64,000 nucleotides of DNA from assembly GCA_017425245.1 (NCBI GenBank), contig JAFOOX010000014.1, positions 40,901 to 104,900 of the forward strand, in the 5' to 3' direction. The notes below the pieces were generated by a model. It was not told where the DNA came from, searched no databases, and worked only from the letters and a program-made list of their open reading frames with translations. The stretch's first letter is position 1; every line of letters starts with the position of its first letter. The translations under genes were made by a program, and so were the position numbers. Positions 26,758 to 35,830 of this stretch are shown here, in pieces. The stretch is from Gammaproteobacteria bacterium. Its GTDB lineage: Bacteria > Pseudomonadota > Gammaproteobacteria > Enterobacterales > Neiellaceae.

Positions 26758-28209
26758 ATGCTGACCCACAGTCAGCAGCGCTGGCTGGACCGCCTGCACT
26801 ATCTGGCCTCCTGTGACAGCCCGCTACTGTGCATGAGTGGGGCGCCGGGCGCTGGCAAGACCACCCTCGCCTTGCAGTTTCTCGAAGGGGCAGACGGTGT
26901 CAATGCGGCACTGGTGACCTTGGCGGGCCCCATCAACGGTGATGATCTGCGTCGTCAACTGTTGTGGCAGCTGGTGGGTGAGCATGATCTGGCCCCGGGT
27001 GACACCCTGGTTGATCTCTTTGATGCCCGTGGTGGCGACGAGCAACGGCTGTTGCTGGTGATTGATGGCGCCCAGCATCTGAGTTCGGCCCAGTTTGACG
27101 AGATCGCCGATCTGGTGCGCAGCAGCGAGCTACATCCGGGGCGGCGGGTGGCATTGTTAGTGGTCGATCGCGATGGTGGTCCGGCGCCCGAATGGCTGGC
27201 CGATCCACTGATCACGCCGATGGTAGTCGAGGCCTTGCCGGTTGAAGAGCGCGGCGCCTTGTGGCGCAGCCGGGCCGGTGTGGCCGGTGAAGCGGTCGGT
27301 GACCGCGAACTATTGCCGTGGCTGGAACGGGTTGCGCCCACCATTAGCCACACCCTTCGCCTGGCTGAACAAGGGATGGTGCCGGGCAGTCGTCCAGCAG
27401 CGTTGCGTGAATCGCGCAGCCTGCCTATTCCTTTGCTGGCTGCGGCTGTTGCTGCTTTGTTGTTGACCTTGTGGTGGCTATGGCCGGCGCCATCGCAACC
27501 TGAGCCTCAAGTAATCGAAATCCCCGTGGCTGAGGTGGACGTGGCGTTGCCAGCGGATCTCGCAGCGGATGCGCCGCCACTGACCCAAGAGCCAGTTACG
27601 TTACCACCAGAGCAGTACACTGCTACCACGGCGGCGGAAGCGCGTATTCGCTCTGCGCTGCGCGTCGATATTCCGGGGGAGCAGGTCGATCGGGCGATGG
27701 CGGAGCAGGTCGATACAGTCGCCAATCAGGCCACTGCGGCTGTTGCCATCGCTGCTGAGCCGCTGATCACCAATGATGAGCCTTCCGCACCAACTGCGAC
27801 CTCAGCAGTGGCTGATAACAATGCGGCCAAGGCTGATGCAGTTCCAGATCCTGCGCCTGTAGTCAGCCCTGCGTCGGTGGCTAAGCCAAAGACGACGGCT
27901 GCTGAGCCTTTCTATCGCAATCCGGGTAGCGCGTTCACTCTGCAGTTTGGGGCGGTGCGTAATCTGGAAGCGTTGCGCCGCTTCGCTGATACCCAGCTGG
28001 GTTCACAGCTCGTGCCATGGGCGATCTTGGAGATTCAGCGTGATGGTCAACCGCTCTATCTACTGATTCAGGGGCGCTACCCGACACTGGATGCGGCCAA
28101 AGCCGTGATCACCCGGCTGAACGCCGCTCAGCGTGCCAACCAGCCTTGGCCTAAAGCCCTGAAAGTGGTCAACCAAAGCAGCTATCGGGTGGTTGCCATC
28201 AGCCCATGA
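26758..28209 (+). CDS. damX: DamX-type cell-division protein with AAA and SPOR domains
   Basis: 483 aa from the ATG at 26758. An ExeA-like AAA ATPase domain comes first (Walker A SGAPGAGKTTLA, Walker B LLLVIDGAQ). Next are a membrane helix (PLLAAAVAALLLTLWWLW), a long Ala/Pro/Thr-rich periplasmic linker and a C-terminal SPOR domain (FTLQFGAVRNLEALRRFAD, LYLLIQGRYPTLDAAKAVI). SPOR domains bind denuded septal peptidoglycan. E. coli DamX lacks the AAA part; this form occurs in Shewanella and Vibrio relatives. An in-frame GTG at 26695 would overlap aroB by 38 bp and is an alternative start. Overlaps dam by 4 bp. Confidence 0.85.
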   Translation: MLTHSQQRWLDRLHYLASCDSPLLCMSGAPGAGKTTLALQFLEGADGVNAALVTLAGPINGDDLRRQLLWQLVGEHDLAPGDTLVDLFDARGGDEQRLLLVIDGAQHLSSAQFDEIADLVRSSELHPGRRVALLVVDRDGGPAPEWLADPLITPMVVEALPVEERGALWRSRAGVAGEAVGDRELLPWLERVAPTISHTLRLAEQGMVPGSRPAALRESRSLPIPLLAAAVAALLLTLWWLWPAPSQPEPQVIEIPVAEVDVALPADLAADAPPLTQEPVTLPPEQYTATTAAEARIRSALRVDIPGEQVDRAMAEQVDTVANQATAAVAIAAEPLITNDEPSAPTATSAVADNNAAKADAVPDPAPVVSPASVAKPKTTAAEPFYRNPGSAFTLQFGAVRNLEALRRFADTQLGSQLVPWAILEIQRDGQPLYLLIQGRYPTLDAAKAVITRLNAAQRANQPWPKALKVVNQSSYRVVAISP

Positions 28210-29033
28210 CCCCTTGTCGTGCTTTTCTCAAGTGGGCTGGTGGTAAATTTGCCCTGACTGAAACCCTGCGCCAGCACCTGCCGCAGGGAGAGCTGTTGGT
28301 GGAGCCATTTGCTGGCGCTGCGTCACTGTTTCTGAACAGTGATTACCCGCGTTATCAGCTTAACGATATCAACGACGACCTGATCGCTCTCTATCAGCAG
28401 TTGCAGCATTCACCTGGACGGGTGATTGATGAGACCCGCTGTCTGTTCACGGCTGCCAACAACAACCGTGAGCGCTATCTGGCGCTGCGAGCTGAGTTCA
28501 ATGCCGGTTGTACGCCACTACGGCGAGCAGCACTGTTCATCTATCTCAACCGCTTTGGTTACAACGGCCTGTGCCGCTATAACAAGCGTGGCCTGTATAA
28601 CGTGCCGTTCGGTGCTTACGTGCGGCCTTATTTTCCTGAGCAGGAACTGCAGACGTTCGCGGCTAAAGCCCAGCGTTGTGAGTTCAGTTGCCTGCCCTTT
28701 GAGCAGTTGTTCGAGCAGTTGCCCCATGGTGCAGTGGTCTACTGCGACCCGCCTTATGCGCCCCTGTCTGTCACTGCCACCTTTACCAACTACAGTGGTC
28801 GTCAGTTCACCGCCGCTGATCAACGGCGACTAGCAGAGTGTGCGCTGTGGGCTGCACGTGAGCGCGGGGCGGTGGTGTTGATCAGCAACCATGATTTGCC
28901 ATTCACTCGCGAAATCTACCAACAGGCGCAGCTATCGACCATTGCCGTTCGCCGTTCGATCAGCCGCAACGGCCACGGGCGCAAGGCGGTAGCCGAGTTG
29001 TTGGCACTTTATCGACCGTCATCAACCGGTTGA
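28206..29033 (+). CDS. dam: DNA adenine methylase Dam
   Basis: 275 aa alpha-class N6-adenine methyltransferase acting on GATC. SAM-binding motif I FLKWAGGKFAL at the N-terminus, VEPFAGAASLFLNSDY, catalytic motif IV YCDPPYAP. The place between damX and rpe is the classical dam location. Its function covers mismatch repair strand choice, replication timing and gene regulation. Confidence 0.96.
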   Translation: MTPCRAFLKWAGGKFALTETLRQHLPQGELLVEPFAGAASLFLNSDYPRYQLNDINDDLIALYQQLQHSPGRVIDETRCLFTAANNNRERYLALRAEFNAGCTPLRRAALFIYLNRFGYNGLCRYNKRGLYNVPFGAYVRPYFPEQELQTFAAKAQRCEFSCLPFEQLFEQLPHGAVVYCDPPYAPLSVTATFTNYSGRQFTAADQRRLAECALWAARERGAVVLISNHDLPFTREIYQQAQLSTIAVRRSISRNGHGRKAVAELLALYRPSSTG

Positions 29034-29046
29034 CGAAGGTCGGATT

Positions 29047-29286
29047 TCAGCGCTTTCCGCCGCGGCTGCCGCTGTTGCGAGTCAGCAGTTCAAGCAGATC
29101 GAGAAAATGGGTGGAGACGCGGGTATCGCGGCCGCTCAGCCAGCTTGACCAACTTGGTGCTGCGGCCAACAGGCTGTTACAGCTGCTGGGATCAGTGCGA
29201 TCACAGGTTTGTTCCAGCAGCTGCTGACTGCCGCCAAGTGCGAGCACTAGCATGGCGACGGCAACACGTTGGTTGGGTTGCGACAT
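29047..29286 (-). CDS. Small hypothetical protein
   Basis: 79 aa from the ATG at 29286 (MSQPNQRVAVAMLVLALGG). A possible short signal-like segment is followed by a two-cysteine region (QTCDRTDPSSCNSLL) and a helical end (STHFLDLLELL). I do not recognise it, and there is no clear ribosome-binding site. It is the only plausible frame between dam and the porin gene; it may equally be a shadow. Confidence 0.4.
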   Translation of the reverse strand: MSQPNQRVAVAMLVLALGGSQQLLEQTCDRTDPSSCNSLLAAAPSWSSWLSGRDTRVSTHFLDLLELLTRNSGSRGGKR

Positions 29287-29347
29287 GGGCAACGTCCGGT
29301 AACGATAACGGCGATATTTTAACCCGGAAGCAGGGGCCGGATGCAAC

Positions 29348-29370
29348 AACGCCCGAGCAGGTCGGGCGTT
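29348..29370. terminator. Hairpin terminator downstream of the TorF-type porin gene
   Basis: Stem AACGCCCGA with TCGGGCGTT and loop GCAGG, followed by GTTT on the plus strand and GTTG on the minus strand. Lies 20 bp past the porin stop, which it most likely terminates. Confidence 0.75.
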
Positions 29371-29390
29371 GTTTAGGCCAAAGTGACGAC

Positions 29391-30056
29391 TTAGAGGTCG
29401 AAACCGGTGCTCCAGCTCACCACCACCTTGGGATCGTCTTCGTCGATATCGGTATCCGAGATCATGAAGGTGGCATCACCCAAGGCAAAGGTCTTGGTCA
29501 GGCTAACGTTGTAGTCGACGTAGTCTTTACCGCCATACTTCTGATCAAAATCTGATTGGCCAATGTGAAAGCCAAGCGCAAGGTCTTTGCCTACGTCAAA
29601 GCTCAGCGCTGCATAGTAGTAGTAGGCGCCTTTGAACAACTTTTGACCATCATCATTGCTGGCTGTGGCATTGGCGCCCAAAGTCAGCACGCTGTAGCTC
29701 ACCGAACCGCCGACTTCGCTGAAGTCAAGCTTCTCTCCATCCGGGTACGCGAAGTAGGTGTAGTTGAGGTCGTAGCCGAAGTCACCGATGCTACCGCCGA
29801 AGCCGAAGTAGCCGTCAAGCTCGTAACTGGCGTCATCGCCAAAATCGACGTTGGATGTCCAAGTACCGACATAAAAGCCGCTGTCATGGGCATAGTCGAG
29901 ACCACCGGAAAAGCCGACACTATCGCTGGTCTGGGTTTGGCCGCGCCAGATGTAGTTGCTGGTGGCACCGAGGTTACCGGATAAGGCGGCCTGGGCAGAG
30001 GCAATGGTCAGGCCGCTAATCAGTACGGCGATGGTCGTGGCAAGTGCTTTACGCAT
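29391..30056 (-). CDS. TorF-family putative porin
   Basis: 221 aa beta-barrel protein. Signal peptide (ATTIAVLISGLTIASAQA), then the family start NLGATSNYIWRGQTQTSD, repeated GGLDYAHDSGFYVGTW and aromatic amphipathic strands ending in VVSWSTGFDL. Members of the TorF/gcw_chp family are small outer-membrane barrels of unknown substrate. It has its own promoter region shared with rpe in the 276 bp to its right. Confidence 0.85.
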   Translation of the reverse strand: MRKALATTIAVLISGLTIASAQAALSGNLGATSNYIWRGQTQTSDSVGFSGGLDYAHDSGFYVGTWTSNVDFGDDASYELDGYFGFGGSIGDFGYDLNYTYFAYPDGEKLDFSEVGGSVSYSVLTLGANATASNDDGQKLFKGAYYYYAALSFDVGKDLALGFHIGQSDFDQKYGGKDYVDYNVSLTKTFALGDATFMISDTDIDEDDPKVVVSWSTGFDL

Positions 30057-30332
30057 TTTTGTAGTCTCCCTGGGGGGGTTGTTTCACTGTCGCGTCGTCT
30101 TTACTACAAATCCTGTGCCAGCATTTTAACGTCTTGTATTTCTTGCGAATGACGCTGCGCACCATTGCGGGGCAGGCGCGATGCACCGCAATCACGCACC
30201 AGTGTAGTGCCAAATGGCTCCCCTTTCCCGGGATTTGATCTCTATTGGTGCATGGCTGGTGAAAGGCTGCGGCTGACAGTCGGACAGTGGTCGCTTAGAC
30301 TGCCCGAGTCCATCCCCTCCAGGAGATTGCTC

Positions 30333-31010
30333 GTGGCTGAGTACGTGATTGCCCCCTCGATTCTGTCGGCTGATTTTGCCCGCTTGGGGCAGGAAGTGGA
30401 GGCGGTACTCGCCGCTGGTACCGACTGGGTGCACTTCGATGTGATGGACAATCACTATGTGCCTAATCTGACTTTCGGGGCGCCCATCTGCGCCGCCTTG
30501 CGCAATTACGGCATCACCGCACCTATTGATGTGCATTTGATGACCCGGCCGGTGGATTCGATGATCGACCAGTTTGCCGATGCCGGTGCCAGCCTGATCA
30601 GTTTCCACCCGGAAGCCAGCGACCATGTCGACCGCTCGCTGCAGCTAATCAAGAAGCGCGGCTGTCAGGCTGGGGTGGTGCTTAATCCCGCCACCCCACT
30701 CAGCGTGCTGGACTACATTTGGGACAAGCTCGACCTGATCTTGGTGATGTCGGTGAATCCTGGCTTCGGCGGCCAGTCCTTTATCCCTGCGGCGCTCGAC
30801 AAGCTGCGCACCATTCGCCAGATCATCGATAGCAAGGGCTACCCGATCCGGTTGTCGGTCGACGGTGGGGTCAAGGTAGACAACATCGCCCTGATCGCTG
30901 AGGCCGGTGCTGATACCTTCGTCGCCGGCTCGGCCATCTTCGGTCAGCCCGATTACCGCACGGTGGTTGGTGCGATGCGCGAGCGCCTTGCAGGCACTTG
31001 CCCCCGTTAA
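30333..31010 (+). CDS. rpe: Ribulose-phosphate 3-epimerase
   Basis: 225 aa, the E. coli length. Interconverts ribulose-5-phosphate and xylulose-5-phosphate. TIM-barrel motifs [49 protein letters not shown] and LSVDGGVK. Start is GTG at 30333 with AGGAG seven bases upstream; the open frame before it is leader. dam-rpe-gph-trpS order is conserved in enteric relatives. Confidence 0.95.
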   Translation: MAEYVIAPSILSADFARLGQEVEAVLAAGTDWVHFDVMDNHYVPNLTFGAPICAALRNYGITAPIDVHLMTRPVDSMIDQFADAGASLISFHPEASDHVDRSLQLIKKRGCQAGVVLNPATPLSVLDYIWDKLDLILVMSVNPGFGGQSFIPAALDKLRTIRQIIDSKGYPIRLSVDGGVKVDNIALIAEAGADTFVAGSAIFGQPDYRTVVGAMRERLAGTCPR

Positions 31011-31020
31011 GGAGCCTTGT

Positions 31021-31674
31021 ATGACCATTCGCGCTCTGGCTTTCGATCTTGACGGCACCTTGGTCGATTCGGTGGCCGAACTAGCGCAAGCGGCCAATGC
31101 CATGCGCGCCGCCTTTGGCCTGCCGGCGGCAGGGTTGACTGAGGTTAGCCACTGGGTTGGCAACGGGATACCCGTGTTGATTGAGCGGGCGTTGGCCGAA
31201 CTGTCGTCGCCACCGCTGGATGAGGCCAATGCGCTGTTTAGCGCCGCCTATCTTGACTGCCTTGGTCAGCCTGGCAGCCTCTACCCCGGGGTGGCCGAGA
31301 CCCTGCCGCAACTGGCGGCCCGCTGGCCGCTGGCGGTGATCACCAACAAGAAGGCACTGTTCACCGAACCGCTGCTGCAGCGGTTGGGGATCCGCCACCA
31401 TTTTGCGCTGGTGGTGAGTGGCGATACCACTGCCCGCAGCAAGCCCGATCCGCTGCCGCTTCGCTACGCGGCCGAGCAGTTGCAGGTGGCGGTGGGTGAC
31501 TGGTTGATGATTGGCGATTCGCGTAATGACATCCAGGCGGCTCGAGCCGCTGGCATGGGCGCCGTTGGCTTGACCTACGGTTACAACTACGGGGAAGATA
31601 TCCGCCTTTGCGCGCCCGATTACTGTTTCGACCACTTTGCCGATCTGATGCGGCTGGTCGTTGCGGGCGATTGA
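31021..31674 (+). CDS. gph: Phosphoglycolate phosphatase
   Basis: 217 aa HAD-superfamily hydrolase. Motif I FDLDGTLVDS, motif II VITNKKALF, motif III KPDPLPLRYAAEQL and motif IV MIGDSRNDIQAARAAG are intact. Removes 2-phosphoglycolate formed by DNA repair. Starts 10 bp after rpe with GGAG upstream, so cotranscribed. Confidence 0.94.
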   Translation: MTIRALAFDLDGTLVDSVAELAQAANAMRAAFGLPAAGLTEVSHWVGNGIPVLIERALAELSSPPLDEANALFSAAYLDCLGQPGSLYPGVAETLPQLAARWPLAVITNKKALFTEPLLQRLGIRHHFALVVSGDTTARSKPDPLPLRYAAEQLQVAVGDWLMIGDSRNDIQAARAAGMGAVGLTYGYNYGEDIRLCAPDYCFDHFADLMRLVVAGD

Positions 31675-31698
31675 TCAGCCTGACCGACCAGGAATGCG

Positions 31699-32703
31699 AT
31701 GAACGCTCCCATTGTTCTCTCCGGTGCCCAGCCTTCGGGTGCCCTGACCATCGGCAACTACTTCGGCGCCATCCGTAACTGGGTGGCGATGCAGGAGGAT
31801 CATGACTGTCTGTTCATGATCGTCAACCTGCACGCCATCACCGTGCGTCAGGACCCGGCGCTGCTGCGTCAGCGCACCTTTGATGCGATGGCGCTGTATA
31901 TGGCCTGCGGCCTCGATCCCCAGCGCTCGACCCTGTTTGTCCAGTCGCAGGTGCCGGAACATGCCGAGCTTGGCTGGGTGCTCAACTGCTATGCGCAGAT
32001 GGGCGAGCTGAACCGCATGACCCAGTTCAAGGACAAGTCGGCCAAGAACGAGAACAACATTAACGTTGGCCTGTTTGGCTATCCGGTGCTGATGGCCGCC
32101 GATGTGCTGCTCTATCAGGCGCAGAAGGTACCGGTCGGCAGCGACCAAAAGCAGCATCTGGAACTGGCCCGTGATATCGCCATCCGTTTCAACAATCTCT
32201 ATGGCGACACCTTCCGCGTACCTGACCCCTATATCCCCGAAGTCGGGGCGCGGGTGATGTCACTGCAGGAACCGACCAAGAAGATGTCGAAGTCGGACGA
32301 CAACCCCAACAACTTCGTGCTGATGCTCGAAGACCTCAAGACCCTGACCAAGAAGGTCAAGCGCGCGGTTACCGATTCCGACGAACAGGCACGCATCTAC
32401 TACGACCTCGATGCCAAGCCGGGGGTGTCCAACCTGCTGTCACTGCTCTCCTGCGCCACCGGCAAGCCGGTGGCCGAACTGGTGCCGGCCTATGAGGGCA
32501 AGATGTACGGTCACCTCAAAGGTGATGTGGCCGATGCCATCGTTGCTGTGCTGCAGCCGATTCAGGAGCGTTACCAGGCACTGCGCGCCGATGAGGGGCA
32601 GCTGGCGGCACTGATGGCCGAAGGCGCGCTCAAGGCCCGTGAGCGGGCGGCCCGTACCCTGGCCGAGGTCTACCGCAAGGTCGGGCTGCTGGGCGCCATC
32701 TGA
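31699..32703 (+). CDS. trpS: Tryptophanyl-tRNA synthetase
   Basis: 334 aa class I synthetase. HIGH-like motif [12 protein letters not shown] (TIGN), KMSKS-type signature [12 protein letters not shown], and the tryptophan pocket [13 protein letters not shown]. Last gene of the rpe-gph-trpS set; pabA begins 14 bp later and may be cotranscribed. Confidence 0.96.
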   Translation: MNAPIVLSGAQPSGALTIGNYFGAIRNWVAMQEDHDCLFMIVNLHAITVRQDPALLRQRTFDAMALYMACGLDPQRSTLFVQSQVPEHAELGWVLNCYAQMGELNRMTQFKDKSAKNENNINVGLFGYPVLMAADVLLYQAQKVPVGSDQKQHLELARDIAIRFNNLYGDTFRVPDPYIPEVGARVMSLQEPTKKMSKSDDNPNNFVLMLEDLKTLTKKVKRAVTDSDEQARIYYDLDAKPGVSNLLSLLSCATGKPVAELVPAYEGKMYGHLKGDVADAIVAVLQPIQERYQALRADEGQLAALMAEGALKARERAARTLAEVYRKVGLLGAI

Positions 32704-32717
32704 CGCGGGGACCGGGC

Positions 32718-33287
32718 ATGGTTCTGGTCATCGACAACTATGACTCCTTCACCTTTAACCTGGTGCAGTACCTGCAGATGCTGGGCGCTCAGGTTGAGGT
32801 GCGGCGCAACGATGAGGGCGATCTGGACGCCCTCATCGCTCTTAACCCCCGCCATCTGCTGATCAGTCCCGGCCCCGGCCGGCCCGAAGATGCCGCCCTC
32901 AGTCTGGCGGCGATCCGCCATTTCAGTGGCCGCATCCCGCTGCTCGGAGTCTGTCTCGGCCATCAGGCATTGGCCTATCTGGCTGGTGCTGCTATCGCTC
33001 ACGCGCCGACGGTGATGCATGGCAAGACCAGCCTGATCGATCACCATGGTCAGGACCTCTTCGCTGCTCTGGCCAACCCGCTGACGGTGGCCCGCTACCA
33101 CTCACTGGTAGTACTGGAGAGCAGCCTGCCTGCCGACTGGCAGGTCACCGCGCGCACCGCCGATGACGAGCAGGTGGTGATGGCGATGCGTCACCGCCAC
33201 CACCCCAGCTTTGGCGTGCAGTTTCATCCCGAAGCGATCCTCAGTGAGGGCGGGCTGGCGCTGCTGGCCAATTTTCTGCGCCAGTGA
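32718..33287 (+). CDS. pabA: Glutamine amidotransferase subunit PabA (aminodeoxychorismate synthase)
   Basis: 189 aa class I GATase with VIDNYDSFTFNLVQYLQ, oxyanion ISPGPGRPEDA, the nucleophile LGVCLGHQAL and the His/Glu pair in GVQFHPEAIL. Provides ammonia to PabB for p-aminobenzoate, and may also serve as TrpG. I choose pabA because it sits upstream of astC as in Shewanella; the two subgroups cannot be told apart by eye. Confidence 0.85.
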   Translation: MVLVIDNYDSFTFNLVQYLQMLGAQVEVRRNDEGDLDALIALNPRHLLISPGPGRPEDAALSLAAIRHFSGRIPLLGVCLGHQALAYLAGAAIAHAPTVMHGKTSLIDHHGQDLFAALANPLTVARYHSLVVLESSLPADWQVTARTADDEQVVMAMRHRHHPSFGVQFHPEAILSEGGLALLANFLRQ

Positions 33288-33398
33288 GGGCAGGGTGAGC
33301 TGTCTCGCGAAGCGGCTATCGCGCCAAGCGTTGCCTCGGCTGCTCTGCCACACTGCGGGTTGCCCTTTAGCCGCAGCCAGTAATGAGGACGCTGCCGT

Positions 33399-34427
33399 AT
33401 GATCCACCTGCCTGCTGTTGCCACGGTCTCCCCCAGCCTGGATGCCCTGCTGTTTAGCTATTGGGCCGGTCAGGAGCAGTTGCGGGCGCTGCTCGACGGG
33501 CAGCCGTTCAGCAGCTGCGATGACTGGGATGAACGGCTGACGGTGGTGGTCAGCCGCGCTGTACCGGCTCAGCTGGCTCATTGGGGTGATGGCGCTGCCG
33601 AACTACTCGGCTGGCCGCCTGAGCAGATGCGGGCGGTGGTGGAGCTGTTGCTGCAGCCCGGGGCTGACGCTCACCGTCAGGCCCTGCGCCAGCATGGCGT
33701 ACAGGGCCGCACCCTGTTGGCGTTGCTGGCGGCACCGCCGATGAAGACCTTGGCTGGACGTACGGCATTGCCTGAGCAGCTTAGCGCCATTCCCGCCTTT
33801 GGCTGCGAGCGGCTGGCGGCGGGGGTGCTGGCGGCCCAACTCAATGCTCAGTTACTGCAGCTGGACCTGGCCCCTCTGACCGGGCGCAAGCTATGGCGCT
33901 ATCTGGAATGGGGCTGGGTGATGGCTGAGCCGCTGGCCGCCAAGCGCAACCTTGACTCCTGGCGGCTGCGCCTGCTGCTGCTGTGGCTGTTGTGGGGCTG
34001 GGCCAGCCAGTTGGCTGCGGTTAAACGCCAGCTCAGCCAGATGCGCCAGTTTCATCAGGAGAAGGCACGACTGGCCGGTAATCGCGAGCTGGTGCGGCGG
34101 CTGGAGCAGCTCAGGGTGCCAGCGCCACCGCTAGTGACTTTGCTGGCGACGGGCAGCCAGCAGGCGCTGACCCAGCTGCGCTGCTGGGGAATGGGCGATG
34201 GTTGGTACGCTCAGCAACTGCGTGAGTGGCAAGCTCTCTTGCCACCGCGGTTGCGCAGCCCTTATGCCCGGGCGCTCTATCTGCTCCACCGGCTAGCTGC
34301 CGCGGCGCAGCTGGGTGAATCGCCCTACGCTGTGGATGAGCCGGTGAACCAAACTCTGCAGCCACTGATTGCGCCGGAAGAACTGCTGCAGCTGCTGGCG
34401 CTGCGCCCCAAAGGGCTGCAGTTATAA
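33399..34427 (+). CDS. Conserved-position hypothetical protein between pabA and astC
   Basis: 342 aa, leucine/alanine-rich and predicted almost all-helical. No signal peptide. A strongly hydrophobic tryptophan-rich segment lies near 190-207 (LRLLLLWLLWGWASQLA), followed by a charged coiled coil (VKRQLSQMRQFHQEKARLAG). N-terminal region PSLDALLFSYWAGQEQLRAL could be a degenerate helical regulatory domain such as HDOD, but the signature is not convincing. I do not recognise the family. GAGG lies ten bases before the ATG. Confidence 0.65.
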   Translation: MIHLPAVATVSPSLDALLFSYWAGQEQLRALLDGQPFSSCDDWDERLTVVVSRAVPAQLAHWGDGAAELLGWPPEQMRAVVELLLQPGADAHRQALRQHGVQGRTLLALLAAPPMKTLAGRTALPEQLSAIPAFGCERLAAGVLAAQLNAQLLQLDLAPLTGRKLWRYLEWGWVMAEPLAAKRNLDSWRLRLLLLWLLWGWASQLAAVKRQLSQMRQFHQEKARLAGNRELVRRLEQLRVPAPPLVTLLATGSQQALTQLRCWGMGDGWYAQQLREWQALLPPRLRSPYARALYLLHRLAAAAQLGESPYAVDEPVNQTLQPLIAPEELLQLLALRPKGLQL

Positions 34428-34433
34428 GGCGAC

Positions 34434-34452
34434 CGAATTTAATAATTATTCG
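34434..34452. promoter_or_regulatory. AT-rich imperfect palindrome upstream of astC
   Basis: CGAATTTAATAATTATTCG in an AT-rich pocket of about 60 bp inside GC-rich DNA, 150 bp before astC. The half-sites CGAAT/ATTCG recall ArgR half-boxes (TGAAT/ATTCA) but the spacing is longer than the ArgR consensus. Candidate promoter/operator for the ast genes only. Confidence 0.3.
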
Positions 34453-34601
34453 TTAATTTTGCATATCTATTGGTGTTATCCTCCCTTTACAGCAGTCGCC
34501 GCAAGGTTTTGGTCGGCTGTCCTGACACTGCGGGCTGGCTCTGCTATCTCTTCGTAACTTGGCCGCCGTCCGCGAGAAGAAGCGCTCTGGAGGATCCTGT
34601 C

Positions 34602-35828
34602 ATGCTTGAAGCGGCCGTAGCCCCGGTCTCCTGCCGGGCCCAGTTTGATCAACTGATGGTGCCCTGTTTTGCCCCGCATCCGGTGGTGCCGGTGCGTGGC
34701 TCCGGGTCGCGCCTGTGGGATGAAGTCGGACGTGACTATGTGGATTTTATTGGCGGCATCGCCACCAACGCCCTCGGCCATTGCCACCCACGTTTACAGC
34801 AGGCGCTGATCACTCAAGCGTCCCAGCTGTGGCACTCCTCTAACTATTTCACCAACCAGCCAGCACTTCGTCTGGCTCGCCAGCTGGTAGATCTGACCTT
34901 TGCCGATCGGGTGTTTTTCGCCAACTCTGGCGCTGAGGCCAATGAGGCGGCGCTCAAACTGGCTCGCCGCTACGCTCAGGACCACCATGGTGGTGGCGAC
35001 AAGGTGCAGATCATCGCCTGCCTGCAGGCATTCCATGGTCGCACTTTCTTTACCGTCAGCACGGGTGGCCAGCCTCAGTATGCCGATGGTTTCGGCCCCA
35101 AACCCGCAGCCATCGACCATGTGCCGTTAAACGATCTGGAGGCGCTGCGCGCCCAGATCTCCAGCCGCACCTGTGCCGTCATTGTCGAGCCCATTCAGGG
35201 CGAAGGCGGGGTCACCCCGGCCAGCCACGATTACCTCGAAGGGGTGCGGTCGCTGTGCGATCAGCATCAGGCGCTGCTGATTTTTGATGAGGTACAGACC
35301 GGCAACGGCCGCACCGGCGATCTCTTTGCCTACATGGGCTATGGCGTGGTGCCTGACATCCTGACTACCGCCAAGGGGTTGGGGGGCGGTTTCCCCATCG
35401 GTGCCATGTTGGCCTCCGCCCAGGTGGCGGCCAGCTTCAAACCCGGCACCCATGGCACCACCTTTGGTGGCAACCCATTGGCCTGTGCCGTAGCTTCGGC
35501 CCTGCTTGACGAAGTGAGCCAGCCGGAACTGCTGGCCGGGGTACGGCGGCGGGAGCAGCTGCTGCGTGAGCATTTGGGACGCATCAACAGCCGTTTTGGC
35601 CTGTTTGCCGAGGTGCGTGGCAAGGGCTGTCTGCTCGGTGCGGTGCTGGCGGATCGCTGGCAGGGGCGTGCCCGTGAGCTGCTCGAAGCCGCCGTTGGTG
35701 AGGGGGTGATGGTGCTGATGGCTGGCCCCAATGTGCTGCGGCTGGCGCCGGCACTCAATATCCCGCAGGACGATATCGACGACGGCATGACGCGATTGGA
35801 ACGGGCGATCGCCCGGCTGGCGGGCTGA
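34602..35828 (+). CDS. astC: Acetylornithine / succinylornithine aminotransferase
   Basis: 408 aa PLP class III aminotransferase. Cofactor motifs [39 protein letters not shown] (split here for length), [14 protein letters not shown] and the lysine segment [15 protein letters not shown]. In related genera one gene serves as ArgD (arginine synthesis) and AstC (arginine succinyltransferase degradation). Followed directly by astA and astD, so the catabolic role is clear here. Start at 34602 has GGAGG eight bases upstream. Confidence 0.9.
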   Translation: MLEAAVAPVSCRAQFDQLMVPCFAPHPVVPVRGSGSRLWDEVGRDYVDFIGGIATNALGHCHPRLQQALITQASQLWHSSNYFTNQPALRLARQLVDLTFADRVFFANSGAEANEAALKLARRYAQDHHGGGDKVQIIACLQAFHGRTFFTVSTGGQPQYADGFGPKPAAIDHVPLNDLEALRAQISSRTCAVIVEPIQGEGGVTPASHDYLEGVRSLCDQHQALLIFDEVQTGNGRTGDLFAYMGYGVVPDILTTAKGLGGGFPIGAMLASAQVAASFKPGTHGTTFGGNPLACAVASALLDEVSQPELLAGVRRREQLLREHLGRINSRFGLFAEVRGKGCLLGAVLADRWQGRARELLEAAVGEGVMVLMAGPNVLRLAPALNIPQDDIDDGMTRLERAIARLAG

Positions 35829-35830
35829 CC

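Noticed and set aside
34434..34452. A proper ArgR box before astC
   Set aside because: Half-sites and spacing deviate from the ArgR consensus; kept only as a low-confidence palindrome.
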